DNA of 64,000 nucleotides from Marinobacter sp. SS13-12 (lineage in GTDB: Bacteria; Pseudomonadota; Gammaproteobacteria; Pseudomonadales; Oleiphilaceae), in NCBI RefSeq assembly GCF_030227115.1, contig NZ_JASSUA010000006.1, positions 108,791 through 172,790 of the forward strand, written 5' to 3'. Positions within the stretch are counted from its first letter, which is position 1. Each line of letters opens with the position of its first letter. The position numbers and the translations under genes are program-made. This document shows positions 7,905 to 16,713 of this stretch, in pieces. The notes beneath the pieces are model-generated. The model worked only from the letters and a program-made list of their open reading frames with translations. It was not told where the DNA came from and did no database searches.

Positions 7905-9013
7905 GCGCGAAGCTCGTCAGTAAGCTCCTGATAGAGCTCAAGTGTCTGCTGTACGGTGGTATTGGTATTGAAATCGGTACTGATTCGCTGGTAGCCGTTA
8001 TCGCCGAATGTTTTTGCCAGTTCGGGATTTCGGGCAATGCTGTCCATTGCACCAGCCAGAGCAGCTGAGTTCCGGACCGGGACAACCAGCCCATCCAGTC
8101 CGTCCCTGACAAGTTCTGGCATTCCACCGGCGTCGGTCACCACCACCGGGCGCCGGTAGGCCATGGCTTCTATAACCACCCGCGGCAGGCCCTCGCTCTC
8201 TGAGGGCAGAACCAGGCCATCACATGCGGCAGCAACCTGGGGTGCATCCGTCCGGAAACCTGCCAGCTGAATACGATCTGCATGCCGGGAGCTTCGGATT
8301 CTTGCGGCCAGTTCCTGATTTTCCAGTAGATCACCAACGAGCAGGAGATAAACAGGAGAGTCGTCTTCCAGATACTCCATGGCATCAACCAGGGTTCCAA
8401 AGCCCTTGCCGGGACGATCGCGCCCCGTACAACAGAATACAAAGGCGGTCGCTGGAAACCCGAACTCTGAAATGTCAGCCGGTGCCCTGGTATACCACTC
8501 AAGATTGTGTCCCTTGTATATGCGGATAATCTTGTGAGGAGAAATTCGTCTGCCCAGAAAGCGGATGTTCAAAAAATACCGTTTTACGGCATCTGATACA
8601 CACATAATCCGGTCCACCCTGGGGTGGAGAAAGGTAATCCAGGATTCCGGACTCCAGACGCCGACATTTCCAATCACCCCACGATACACAACAATTTTTA
8701 CGTCCATACCCCGTGACGCCCTCAGAGAACAGGCCAGAGCCCTCGGGTTAAAGGACTGCACCACGGTAAACTGCCGGGACTTCAACTTTTCGCGGATCTT
8801 TCGGGCGCCCACCCCGTCAAACCTGCCGGTCAGCGTAATCGGGGATATCAGTACACCCGCCTGCTCAATTCGCTGGTAATTTCGGCCCTTGGGGTTTGCC
8901 ATTACCTCTATCTGGAGCCCGGCTCGATGAAGGCCGATAAACAGCTCAGATTCGGGCAAATCGCATGAATCTGTGATGCAAAGGACAACCGGCGAGCTAC
9001 TCTTCGAGTTCAT
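7901..9013 (-). CDS. Family 4 glycosyltransferase
   Basis: A GT-B-fold retaining glycosyltransferase of about 370 residues. The C-terminal half carries the nucleotide-sugar binding region LPSESEGLPRVVIEAMAYR, containing the E-x7-E motif, followed by PVVVTDAGGMPELV. CTGRDRPGKGF marks the start of the second Rossmann domain. I place the start at ATG 9013, just before the first beta strand and preceded by an AGG; a TTG at 9046, overlapping the kdkA stop by four bases, would add 11 residues and is also possible. It is translationally linked to the downstream TagB-like gene. It most likely adds a sugar to the LPS core; donor unknown. Confidence 0.83.
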   Translation of the reverse strand: MNSKSSSPVVLCITDSCDLPESELFIGLHRAGLQIEVMANPKGRNYQRIEQAGVLISPITLTGRFDGVGARKIREKLKSRQFTVVQSFNPRALACSLRASRGMDVKIVVYRGVIGNVGVWSPESWITFLHPRVDRIMCVSDAVKRYFLNIRFLGRRISPHKIIRIYKGHNLEWYTRAPADISEFGFPATAFVFCCTGRDRPGKGFGTLVDAMEYLEDDSPVYLLLVGDLLENQELAARIRSSRHADRIQLAGFRTDAPQVAAACDGLVLPSESEGLPRVVIEAMAYRRPVVVTDAGGMPELVRDGLDGLVVPVRNSAALAGAMDSIARNPELAKTFGDNGYQRISTDFNTNTTVQQTLELYQELTDELRA

Positions 9014-9042
9014 AACAGCCTGCTGGAAAGATGACGATAGAT

Positions 9043-9717
9043 TCAAGAAGACTGGCCGTAACCGGCGAGGAACGACTGCCAGCCCTGTCGCAGGAGTAAT
9101 GACTCCCCACCGCTGACTTTCACCAGAGAGCGATGCAGTCTCGAAAGGTTCTGGTCTTTCCAGCCTGAGGTCGAACTCGCTGGCTTGATCGCACCCTTGT
9201 CGAAATCTATCAGGAAAAATTCAACGCCGCGAACCAGGATATTGAAGCAGTTCAGGTCCGCGTGCAAAACGCCGGCATCGTGGAATTTTCGGACTGTTCT
9301 GCCAAGAGATGCCCATGCCTGGCGGTCCATCGTCTGAAGCAACTCGGCCAAGGGCGTCGTGCCCACGAGCTGCTCAATTATAATGGCAGCCTTATATCGT
9401 ATTGGTGAGAGTTTTCGGTACCAGGCTGCAACAGGACGAGGCACCGGAAGCCCCAGGGATACCAACTGGTTCAGTAGCCGGAATTCGGCGAAGGAACGCA
9501 CTTCCGATTCACAGGTATACCCGTAGGAACTACGAGACACTTTAGCCATCAGCCCCCCTCGGCGATATTCCCTGAGCACCAGCTTGTCCTCTCCAGCCTG
9601 CAAAAACCAGGCGCCACCTCGACCACCACTGCTAACCGGGCGGGCATTCTGCCCCCAATAGGCTGGTTCAAACCAATGGGGTGAAACCCTGCCCTGGTAA
9701 TCCGTATGGACAAGCAT
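9043..9717 (-). CDS. kdkA: 3-deoxy-D-manno-octulosonic acid (Kdo) kinase
   Basis: A kinase-like protein that phosphorylates Kdo at position 4 in LPS inner cores carrying a single Kdo. The GGRGGAWFL glycine-rich loop, LVLREYRRGG lysine segment, VLHADLNCFNIL catalytic loop (His-Ala-Asp then Asn) and FLIDFDKGAI metal-binding Asp all follow KdkA/InaA order. I chose ATG 9717 (224 residues) because GGGAGGAGGGAGGGG stands directly before it and the family is about 240 residues; ATG 9759 (239 residues) is a credible alternative, while the longer frame to 9879 has a non-family N-terminus. It is divergent from the GT9 gene and leads the minus-strand glycosyltransferase run. Confidence 0.85.
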   Translation of the reverse strand: MLVHTDYQGRVSPHWFEPAYWGQNARPVSSGGRGGAWFLQAGEDKLVLREYRRGGLMAKVSRSSYGYTCESEVRSFAEFRLLNQLVSLGLPVPRPVAAWYRKLSPIRYKAAIIIEQLVGTTPLAELLQTMDRQAWASLGRTVRKFHDAGVLHADLNCFNILVRGVEFFLIDFDKGAIKPASSTSGWKDQNLSRLHRSLVKVSGGESLLLRQGWQSFLAGYGQSS

Positions 9718-9893
9718 TGCCCCTCCCTCCTCCCGGATACAAATTTCAGACTCCACCATGCTGGACACCCGGTCACCGAAAAAAAGAGAAAGAGTTGCAC
9801 CCGAACCTGCCGGGACGGCTAAGCGCAAGTACGATAGAATGGCGCACAGTTTACCAACGAGCCCTGCCCGGCTCCACATCCAGCAGTTAAAGA

Positions 9894-10979
9894 TTGGAAA
9901 CGGACCGTAAATTGATCAACTCCATCTGCATATTGCGCCTGTCCGCCATTGGCGACGTTACCCATGTCATCCCGGTGGTTTTAAGCCTTCAGGAACAATT
10001 ACCCGGCGTGAAGATCACCTGGGTGATTGGCAAGATCGAAGCCAAATTGATTGGCGATTTACCCGGCGTCGAATTTGTCATTTTCGACAAGAAGGCCGGC
10101 CGCAAGGGCTATTCTGACCTTCGCAACACCCTGAAAAACCGAAAGTTTGACGCGCTCCTGCATATGCAGGTGGCATTCCGCGCCAACCTGGCGGCAGCGA
10201 TGATTCCGGCCAAGGTCAAGGTTGGCTATGACAAGGCCCGCAGCAAGGACCTGCACAGTCTGTTCATCAACCGGCGAATTGCACCTGCACCGCAACAACA
10301 TGTCAGGGATTGCCTGGCAAGTTTTCTGGAGCCGCTGGGGCTGAAACCGGCTGCACCAAAATGGATCATCCCCCTGACCCCGGAAGATCACGAGTTTGCC
10401 CGTAATCAACTGGCCACAGACCGAAAAAACCTGGTGATCAGCCCCTGCGCCAGCCACACCCTTCGCAATTGGCCGGCGGAGCGGTATGCCCGGCTGGGGG
10501 ATCACGCCGTTCGTGTTCATGGCATGAAGGTCATTCTGGTGGGGAGCCCGGCGCCTTTTGAGGCCGAATTTTGCGCTTCCATTGAAAATGCCATGGAAGA
10601 ACAGGCGCACAACATCTGTGGCAAGGATACGCTGAAGCAACTGGCGGCCCTGCTGAGCCATGCTGATCTTGCCGTGGCGCCGGATACCGGACCGGCGCAT
10701 ATCGCCAGTGCGATGGGTACTGATGTGCTTGGTATTTATGCGGCCAGTAACCCTTATCGTTCCGGGCCCTACAATTCGCTTGATTGGTGTGTGAATCGTT
10801 ATCCGGAGGCGTTGGAGCGGTTTACGGGGAAAACGGTTAATGAGGCTCGCTGGGGGACCAAGGCGGAGTTTGAGGGGGCGATGGAGATGGTGACTGTGGA
10901 GGACGTTACCGGGATGTTGGACCGGTGGATTGAAGAAAAACAGGGAGCGGAAATTAAAGCGGCGCCGGATTCGGGGTAA
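9894..10979 (+). CDS. GT9 heptosyltransferase-family glycosyltransferase
   Basis: A protein of about 355-361 residues of glycosyltransferase family 9, which includes the ADP-heptose:LPS heptosyltransferases WaaC, WaaF and WaaQ. The N-terminal ICILRLSAIGDVTHVIPV is the family hallmark; SPCASHTLRNWPAERY and APDTGPAHIASAMGT (about residues 262-276) are the donor-binding motifs. No ATG fits; the start is probably TTG 9894 or TTG 9912, neither with a strong ribosome site. It is divergent from kdkA and alone on this strand, with a REP-like palindrome just downstream. Which heptose it adds cannot be told, so I give no gene symbol. Confidence 0.85.
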   Translation: METDRKLINSICILRLSAIGDVTHVIPVVLSLQEQLPGVKITWVIGKIEAKLIGDLPGVEFVIFDKKAGRKGYSDLRNTLKNRKFDALLHMQVAFRANLAAAMIPAKVKVGYDKARSKDLHSLFINRRIAPAPQQHVRDCLASFLEPLGLKPAAPKWIIPLTPEDHEFARNQLATDRKNLVISPCASHTLRNWPAERYARLGDHAVRVHGMKVILVGSPAPFEAEFCASIENAMEEQAHNICGKDTLKQLAALLSHADLAVAPDTGPAHIASAMGTDVLGIYAASNPYRSGPYNSLDWCVNRYPEALERFTGKTVNEARWGTKAEFEGAMEMVTVEDVTGMLDRWIEEKQGAEIKAAPDSG

Positions 10980-10998
10980 CTTGGCGCCGCTTCTGATT

Positions 10999-11050
10999 TG
11001 TCGGATTACGCTGCGCTCATTGTGCCCTTCACGGGTAAATCCGACCTACA
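10999..11050. repeat. REP-like palindromic repeat, copy 1
   Basis: An imperfect inverted repeat between the GT9 gene and the DUF6165 gene. The left arm TGTCGGATTACGC and right arm TAAATCCGACCTAC match arms of the pair at 33411-33497 and, less closely, the palindrome at 49551-49588. It sits between convergent genes, where it may act as a mild transcription terminator or 3'-end stabiliser for either transcript. No long T run follows the stem, so it is not called as a classical terminator. Confidence 0.65.
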
Positions 11051-11077
11051 GTAATCCAACCTACGGTAGAGAGACCG

Positions 11078-11482
11078 TTATTTGCGGGCGGTGTAGTCCT
11101 GGTAGGACTTTTCTTCTACGAAGCGCGAGCCCAGGGCCAGGTTGACTTCTTTCTTGATGGCGGCGCGTTTGTCATTGGTGACGTAAACGGCGCGGGCCAG
11201 TTCGATGAACTTGGGCCCGAAGTCCTGGGCGGCTTCCTGGTCACGAATGTCGTCTTCGATCTCCCAGAGCTCCTCGTTGACGGCCTTCAATTGCTTGCGC
11301 AGGTCGGCGATGGCCGCCTGATCCTGCACGGCCTCGTTCCAGGTACCACTTAGTTCATCAAGTTCCAGACGAACGTTTTTGACTTTTTCCGGGTCAGCAA
11401 TCCGTTCGGATTTGATTTCCAGGATGGTGATCTTGTCCAGCACTTCGCCGAAGGAGACCGGCACTTTGATAACGTCTGCCAT
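11078..11482 (-). CDS. DUF6165 family protein
   Basis: A 134-residue, highly charged, helical protein starting MADVIKVPVSFGEVLDKITI, which fits the DUF6165 family as I recall it; function unknown. The middle is heptad-rich and may form a coiled coil. There is no signal peptide or membrane segment. The start at 11482 has AGGAAG eight bases upstream. It lies 36 bp after ilvE on the same strand, so may be read from the ilvE transcript, yet it adjoins the LPS cluster; relatives are often seen next to envelope-sugar genes. No function is proposed. Confidence 0.65.
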   Translation of the reverse strand: MADVIKVPVSFGEVLDKITILEIKSERIADPEKVKNVRLELDELSGTWNEAVQDQAAIADLRKQLKAVNEELWEIEDDIRDQEAAQDFGPKFIELARAVYVTNDKRAAIKKEVNLALGSRFVEEKSYQDYTARK

Positions 11483-11518
11483 TTGCTCTTCCTGCAGGTG
11501 TTGTTAATGGAGAACGGG

Positions 11519-12445
11519 TTAACCGTTAACCGGTGTCAGCCAGTGTGAATGCGCTTCACTCTTGCCCTTCACGGCATCGAAATACATACCCTGCAGCTTC
11601 TCTGTCAGCGGGCCACGTTTGCCAGCGCCGATGATGCGGCCGTCCAGTTCACGGATGGGCAATACTTCGGCGGCGGTACCGGTAAAGAAGGCTTCGTCCG
11701 CGATGTAGACTTCATCCCGGGTGATACGGCGTTCTTTCACCGGAATGTTCAGTTCCTTGGCGAATTCAAGGATAGTGGCCCGGGTGATGCCTTCCAGACA
11801 GGAGGTCAGCTCGGGAGTGTGGAGAACGCCATCGCGCAGGATGAAGATGTTCTCACCGGAACCCTCGGCAACATAGCCTTCGTTATCCAGCAACAGGGCT
11901 TCTTCTGCGCCACCGGAAATAGCCTCGTTCAGGGCCAGCATGGAGTTGATGTAGTTGCCGTTGGCCTTCGCCTTACACATGGTGATGTTGACATGATGAC
12001 GGGTGTAGGACGAGGTGCGAACCTTGATGCCCAGTTCCTTCGCCTCCGGTGACATGTAGGACGGCCAGCTCCAGGCGGCTACCATTACGTGCACCTTCAG
12101 ATTGTCTGCACGCAGGCCCATGCCTTCGGAGCCCAGGAACGCCATTGGGCGCAGATAGGCTTCATCCAGATTATTGTCCCTTACCGCTGCGCACTGGGCG
12201 GCATTCAGCTCGTCCTTGCTGAACGGCATTTTCATGTTCAGGATGTGGGCGGAGCGGAACAGGCGGTCGGTGTGTTCTTTCAGGCGGAAAATCGCGGCGC
12301 CTTTGTCGGTGCTGTAGGCGCGCACACCCTCGAAACAGCCCAGGCCGTAGTGCAGAGTATGAGTCAGCACGTGCGATTTGGCTTCCCGCCAGGGAACCAT
12401 TTCACCATCCATCCAGATGAAGCCATCACGATCAGCCATCGACAT
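11519..12445 (-). CDS. ilvE: Branched-chain amino acid aminotransferase
   Basis: A 308-residue class IV PLP-dependent aminotransferase that makes leucine, isoleucine and valine from their 2-keto acids with glutamate. Signature parts are DGFIWMDGEMVPW at the N-terminus, LHYGLGCFEGVRAY, the PLP lysine in CKAKANGNYINSM (about residues 157-169) and EGSGENIFI. Length is as in E. coli IlvE (309). The ATG at 12445 follows GGAGCAG; ATG 12439 would remove two residues. It sits downstream of glnE on the same strand, 88 bp apart, an order common in this group of bacteria. Confidence 0.95.
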   Translation of the reverse strand: MSMADRDGFIWMDGEMVPWREAKSHVLTHTLHYGLGCFEGVRAYSTDKGAAIFRLKEHTDRLFRSAHILNMKMPFSKDELNAAQCAAVRDNNLDEAYLRPMAFLGSEGMGLRADNLKVHVMVAAWSWPSYMSPEAKELGIKVRTSSYTRHHVNITMCKAKANGNYINSMLALNEAISGGAEEALLLDNEGYVAEGSGENIFILRDGVLHTPELTSCLEGITRATILEFAKELNIPVKERRITRDEVYIADEAFFTGTAAEVLPIRELDGRIIGAGKRGPLTEKLQGMYFDAVKGKSEAHSHWLTPVNG

Positions 12446-12533
12446 TGTTTCTGCTCCTAAAGCGCTCTTTTTCGGGATGCCGGCATTCTAGCAGGAAATC
12501 CCGGGCTTACGAAGAGGCGTAATCACTCTAATA

Positions 12534-15440
12534 TCACCCCAACATCACCCGATTCCACATACTCTGGATGTAGGCACGTTCCTGGGAAAACGCATCCCCC
12601 GACACCTGGCTGTTCAGGTTCTGCAGCGCCCGGCGGTGAATGGTGGAGCGCAGGGTAATATAGGCCTCTCGCAGCTTTTCCGTGTCCTCAACCGGTAATA
12701 CCCCTGCCCGGCCCAACTCCTCCATCTGGCGAATATTATCGGACCACTGGGTCAGCTCCGGATGCTCGGAACACCAGGCCAGCATCAGATACTGCACCAT
12801 GAACTCGATATCGATAATGCCGCCGAAATCGTGCTTGGTGTGAAAAACCTCCGGCTTCTTGCCCTCGACCTGTGGTGTGCCAAGCGTTGTGCGCATCTTT
12901 TCGCGCATATTGACCACCTCTTCCCGCAGCTTGTCCCGGTCTCGTTGCTGGCACAGTATGTCGCTGCGCAGCTTTTCAAAAGCGTCCAGAGTCTCCTTGC
13001 AGCCGGCCACCCCGCGAGCACGGGCCAGGGCCTGGTGCTCCCAGGTCCAGGCATCGTTGCGCTGGTATTTCTCGAAAGCCGTCAAAGTGCTGACCAGCAG
13101 CCCGGAATTGCCAGAGGGACGCAGGCGCATGTCCACTTCGTAGAGCTGCCCCGACGGCGTCTGGGTATTAAGAATGTGCACAATACGTTGCCCCAGCCGG
13201 GTGTAGAACACCGCGTTGTCGATGGGCTTGTCGCCGTTCGTCGATTGCTCGGGATCAGCGTCATGAATAAATACCAGGTCCAGGTCCGAGGTGTAACCCA
13301 GCTCGATACCGCCCAGCTTGCCATAACCAATGATGGCGAAATCGGTATCACAGGCAGAGCCATCCTTGCGCCGCGGATAACCATGGCGGCTGACCAGGTT
13401 GGCAAAGGCAACGTCCACCACATGGTCCAGCACCACTTCGGCAATCCAGGTCAGATAATCGCTGACTTTCATCAGCGGCAGGGTTTCCCGGATCTCTGAG
13501 GCGGCCACTCGCAGGATGTGAGCCTTCTTGAAATGCCGCAGGGTTTCCATCTGCTCCTCGAGATCCTCGAAGGGAATCCGTAGCATTTGCTGGCGCAGGT
13601 CGTCCTGGAGTTCGGTTTTCGCGGGCGGACTGTACAGGCTCTCCGCATTCAACAGTTCATCCAGCAGCAGGGGCGTTTCCGCCAGCTGGCTGGCAATCCA
13701 GGGACTCTCACTGCACAAGCGCACCAGCTGTGTTCTCGCACCCGGGTTCTCTATCAACAGCACCATGTAGGCGGTCCTGCGCAGGATGGCTTCCACCAGT
13801 TGCAGAACCCGGGACAGGGTCTGGGACGGGCAGTCTACGTGAGTGAGCGCTTCCAGCAACACCGGCATGAACTTGTTGAGCCTGTGCCGCCCCTGGGTCT
13901 GTAACGTTTGCAGGGTGCGGGTTCCACGCAGCTCACTCAGGGCGGAATAGCTGCCTTCCGGGTCCTCGAAATCGTGCTCGCGGAGCCAGGCAGTCGCGGC
14001 TTCTTCATCCATTTCGCCCAGCCAAAGCTCCTGCCAGCCTTCATCAAGGGCAGCGGTTTCGTGTTCCTCGTCTTCAATGGCAATGATGTCCGCGAAGTGC
14101 GTCGCCACCCTTTCGCGATGTTTTTCCAACGCCTCAGTGCAGGATGCCCAATCGTCAAATCCCATGATCAGAGCAACACGAGCTCGGGCCAGATCATTAT
14201 CCGGCAGCAACTGGGTCTGCTTGTCTTCCATTCCCTGGAGGGCGTGTTCCAGATTGCGAAGGAAGATGTAGGCAGCCCTGAGCTCTTTCACCACCTGTGA
14301 CGGCAACAGTTCCAGCTCTTCCAGCTCTTTGAGGATCACCAGCAGTTCACGCTGCTGCAGTTCCCGGTCGCGGCCGCCCCTGATAAGCTGGAAGGCCTGA
14401 ACCACGAACTCAATCTCGCGGATCCCGCCATTGCCGAGTTTGATATTGTTTTCCAGGCCTTTGCGGCGCACTTCCCGGCTGATCATGGACTTCATGCTGC
14501 GCAGGGACTCAAACGCGCTGAAATCAATATACTTGCGGTAAACAAAGGGCTTCAGGCTGTCCATCAACACCTGGCCGGCTTCCTGATCACCGGCCACTAC
14601 CCGGGCCTTGACCATGGCATAGCGCTCCCAGTCCCGACCCTGATCCTGGTAATAGGTTTCCAGGGCGGCAAAGCTAAGGGCCAGCGCTCCGCTCTGCCCA
14701 TAGGGCCGCAGGCGCATGTCCACGCGAAACACAAAACCGTCAGCGGTAATCTGATCCAGCGCCTGGATCAGCCGCTGCCCCAGCCGGATAAAAAACTGCT
14801 GATTATCGATAGAGCGTCGCCCGCCGCGGGTCTCGCCTTTGCCCGGGAACGCGAAGATAAGATCAATATCAGAGGACACATTGAGCTCATGCCCGCCCAG
14901 CTTGCCCATCCCCAGGACGATCAAGGGCTGCGGGCCCTCCTTGCCAGTGGCAGGGTTCATTCCCCAGGGGGTTCCTGACTGCTCGCAGGTGTTGTCATAC
15001 AACCAGTCCAGGGCAGCCTGGATGCTGATGTCGGCAAAGTCGCTGGTAGCGGCGATGGTTTCGGCCATGTCTGCCCAGCGCATCAGGTCCCGCCAGATTA
15101 TGCGGAACTGGACTTCCATCCTGAAACGTCTCAGTGCAACGTGGAGGCTGGTCTCATCCGTTACTTCAGCCAGGAACTCCCGCCAGCGCTGGCACAAATA
15201 ATCGTTAGTGGTGGGTTCTGTCAGCGGCCGTGAGAGGCACAGCAATTCCACCTGTTCCGAATGACGTTCCAGGGTTTGCTTCAAGAACGGGCTGCGGGCC
15301 ATAGCCTGGGCCACATCTTCATCGGAAGCGCCACCAGAGGTACGCAGGAACTCCGGCACGCCTTCCGGGAACACCGAGTGCCAGGTGGCAGCCACATCAT
15401 CCGCCAACACCTTCGGTAGTGAGCGCCAAGGCTCGGACAT
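12534..15440 (-). CDS. glnE: Glutamine synthetase adenylyltransferase/deadenylase
   Basis: A 968-residue bifunctional enzyme that attaches AMP to, and removes it from, glutamine synthetase. Two nucleotidyltransferase domains are visible: GMGKLGGHELNVSSDIDLIF in the N-terminal (deadenylylating) half and GYGKLGGIELGYTSDLDLVF in the C-terminal (adenylylating) half, each with the G-x-D-x-D metal site. Length matches the family (E. coli 946). I chose ATG 15440 (MSEPWRSLP) preceded by AGGGG; the longer frame has no family character. Its target glnA is 8 kb away in this window, with the adenylylation tyrosine preserved. It is divergent from the ion-channel gene. Confidence 0.95.
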   Translation of the reverse strand: MSEPWRSLPKVLADDVAATWHSVFPEGVPEFLRTSGGASDEDVAQAMARSPFLKQTLERHSEQVELLCLSRPLTEPTTNDYLCQRWREFLAEVTDETSLHVALRRFRMEVQFRIIWRDLMRWADMAETIAATSDFADISIQAALDWLYDNTCEQSGTPWGMNPATGKEGPQPLIVLGMGKLGGHELNVSSDIDLIFAFPGKGETRGGRRSIDNQQFFIRLGQRLIQALDQITADGFVFRVDMRLRPYGQSGALALSFAALETYYQDQGRDWERYAMVKARVVAGDQEAGQVLMDSLKPFVYRKYIDFSAFESLRSMKSMISREVRRKGLENNIKLGNGGIREIEFVVQAFQLIRGGRDRELQQRELLVILKELEELELLPSQVVKELRAAYIFLRNLEHALQGMEDKQTQLLPDNDLARARVALIMGFDDWASCTEALEKHRERVATHFADIIAIEDEEHETAALDEGWQELWLGEMDEEAATAWLREHDFEDPEGSYSALSELRGTRTLQTLQTQGRHRLNKFMPVLLEALTHVDCPSQTLSRVLQLVEAILRRTAYMVLLIENPGARTQLVRLCSESPWIASQLAETPLLLDELLNAESLYSPPAKTELQDDLRQQMLRIPFEDLEEQMETLRHFKKAHILRVAASEIRETLPLMKVSDYLTWIAEVVLDHVVDVAFANLVSRHGYPRRKDGSACDTDFAIIGYGKLGGIELGYTSDLDLVFIHDADPEQSTNGDKPIDNAVFYTRLGQRIVHILNTQTPSGQLYEVDMRLRPSGNSGLLVSTLTAFEKYQRNDAWTWEHQALARARGVAGCKETLDAFEKLRSDILCQQRDRDKLREEVVNMREKMRTTLGTPQVEGKKPEVFHTKHDFGGIIDIEFMVQYLMLAWCSEHPELTQWSDNIRQMEELGRAGVLPVEDTEKLREAYITLRSTIHRRALQNLNSQVSGDAFSQERAYIQSMWNRVMLG

Positions 15441-15521
15441 AATGCAAACCCCTGTGTGTCTGTTATATTTCCCGTACTGTATAACGAACTCTCCCCCGAC
15501 TGAACCGTTGTAAGGACACCG

Positions 15522-16697
15522 ATGCAGAGGAACCGCCGGCCGCTGAACCCGGAACACCAGTTGTCCCACCTGCCCATGTCCGGGCTTATCCAGTCACGCA
15601 TCCAGCGGCTTTTCATTATTCTTGCAGGACTGCTGAGTGCCCAGGTACTTATTATCTGGGCAGCAGAAGATCTCACGTTGTTTGAATCCGTGTGGATGAC
15701 CATGACCACGCTGGTGACTGTCGGGTATGGCGACTATGCCCCGGCAACCTACGTAGGCAGAATCAGCACTATCCTCATGATGTTCGTGGGGGCAATCACC
15801 CTGTTAACACTGATTGTCAGTGACTATATTGAATACCGGTTCTACCGCCGGGAACGCATCTTAACCGGACGCTGGGTATACGCCATGAAAGATCACATCG
15901 TTATCATCAACACACCACAGACCGGCGGCGAGCAGTACTTCTCACGCTTTGCCTCCCAGATGCGTGCTGTACCGGGCTATGAGACTGTACCCATCATGAT
16001 ACTGACCCGCCACTTTCCCGGAGGGCTCCCCCCCGAACTGGCAGACAGCGGCCTGGTTCACTTCCACGGCACCGGCAGTGACCCGGTCGCACTCAAGGCG
16101 GTCCATGCCGGCAGTGCCCGGCACATCATCATACTGGCGGCGGACGAGGCCGACCCTTCTTCAGACAGCCTGACCTTTGATATTGCCCACCGATTGAGTG
16201 AGTCCAACCTGGGGCAGAAGATCACGGCAGAATGCGTACGTGATGAAAACCGTGACCGCTTTACGGCGATGGGCGTACGCACCGTCATCAGACCGGTCCG
16301 GACCTATCCGGAAATCATGGTGCGTTCCGTAGTGGCGCCGGGATCGGAAAAAGTCCTGGAGGATCTGTTTAATTATCAGAACGACCATCCCCACCGTTAC
16401 GAGATCGACCTGGACGACCTGACCTGGGCAGACATCGTCAGCGCGCTTATCCGCCACGGCATTGGCACGGCACTGGCGTTCATTGATGAAAATAACGATG
16501 TGGTCTGTCACCCGCCGACGGACCAGGAAGTCGAAGGCAAGGGGCTGATCGTGCTCGTAAAATCCAGTGAAACACCTGACGTAAGCGTGGTGGAGGAAGC
16601 CCTGGACCGCTATCGTGAATTTATCAAGAAATGGCACGATCTGCAGGATCAGGCGGCAGAAGAGGAAGCCATTGCAGCAAAGGCAACCGACCAATAA
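15522..16697 (+). CDS. Two-TM potassium channel with RCK/TrkA-N-like domain
   Basis: A 391-residue protein with two membrane helices (about residues 28-47 and 85-105) flanking a pore helix and a perfect K+ selectivity filter TVGYGD (about residues 66-71). After the second helix comes a cytoplasmic Rossmann-type region with alternating hydrophobic strands (HIVIINTP, HIIILAADEAD), consistent with an RCK domain that gates channels by ligand or nucleotide. The GxGxxG motif is not clear, so the ligand is uncertain. The C-terminus is rich in Glu and Ala. It is convergent with the CYTH gene, 16 bp apart. It belongs to the Kch/MthK-like group. Confidence 0.85.
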   Translation: MQRNRRPLNPEHQLSHLPMSGLIQSRIQRLFIILAGLLSAQVLIIWAAEDLTLFESVWMTMTTLVTVGYGDYAPATYVGRISTILMMFVGAITLLTLIVSDYIEYRFYRRERILTGRWVYAMKDHIVIINTPQTGGEQYFSRFASQMRAVPGYETVPIMILTRHFPGGLPPELADSGLVHFHGTGSDPVALKAVHAGSARHIIILAADEADPSSDSLTFDIAHRLSESNLGQKITAECVRDENRDRFTAMGVRTVIRPVRTYPEIMVRSVVAPGSEKVLEDLFNYQNDHPHRYEIDLDDLTWADIVSALIRHGIGTALAFIDENNDVVCHPPTDQEVEGKGLIVLVKSSETPDVSVVEEALDRYREFIKKWHDLQDQAAEEEAIAAKATDQ

Positions 16698-16713
16698 CCA
16701 GCCCGCAAGGTTG

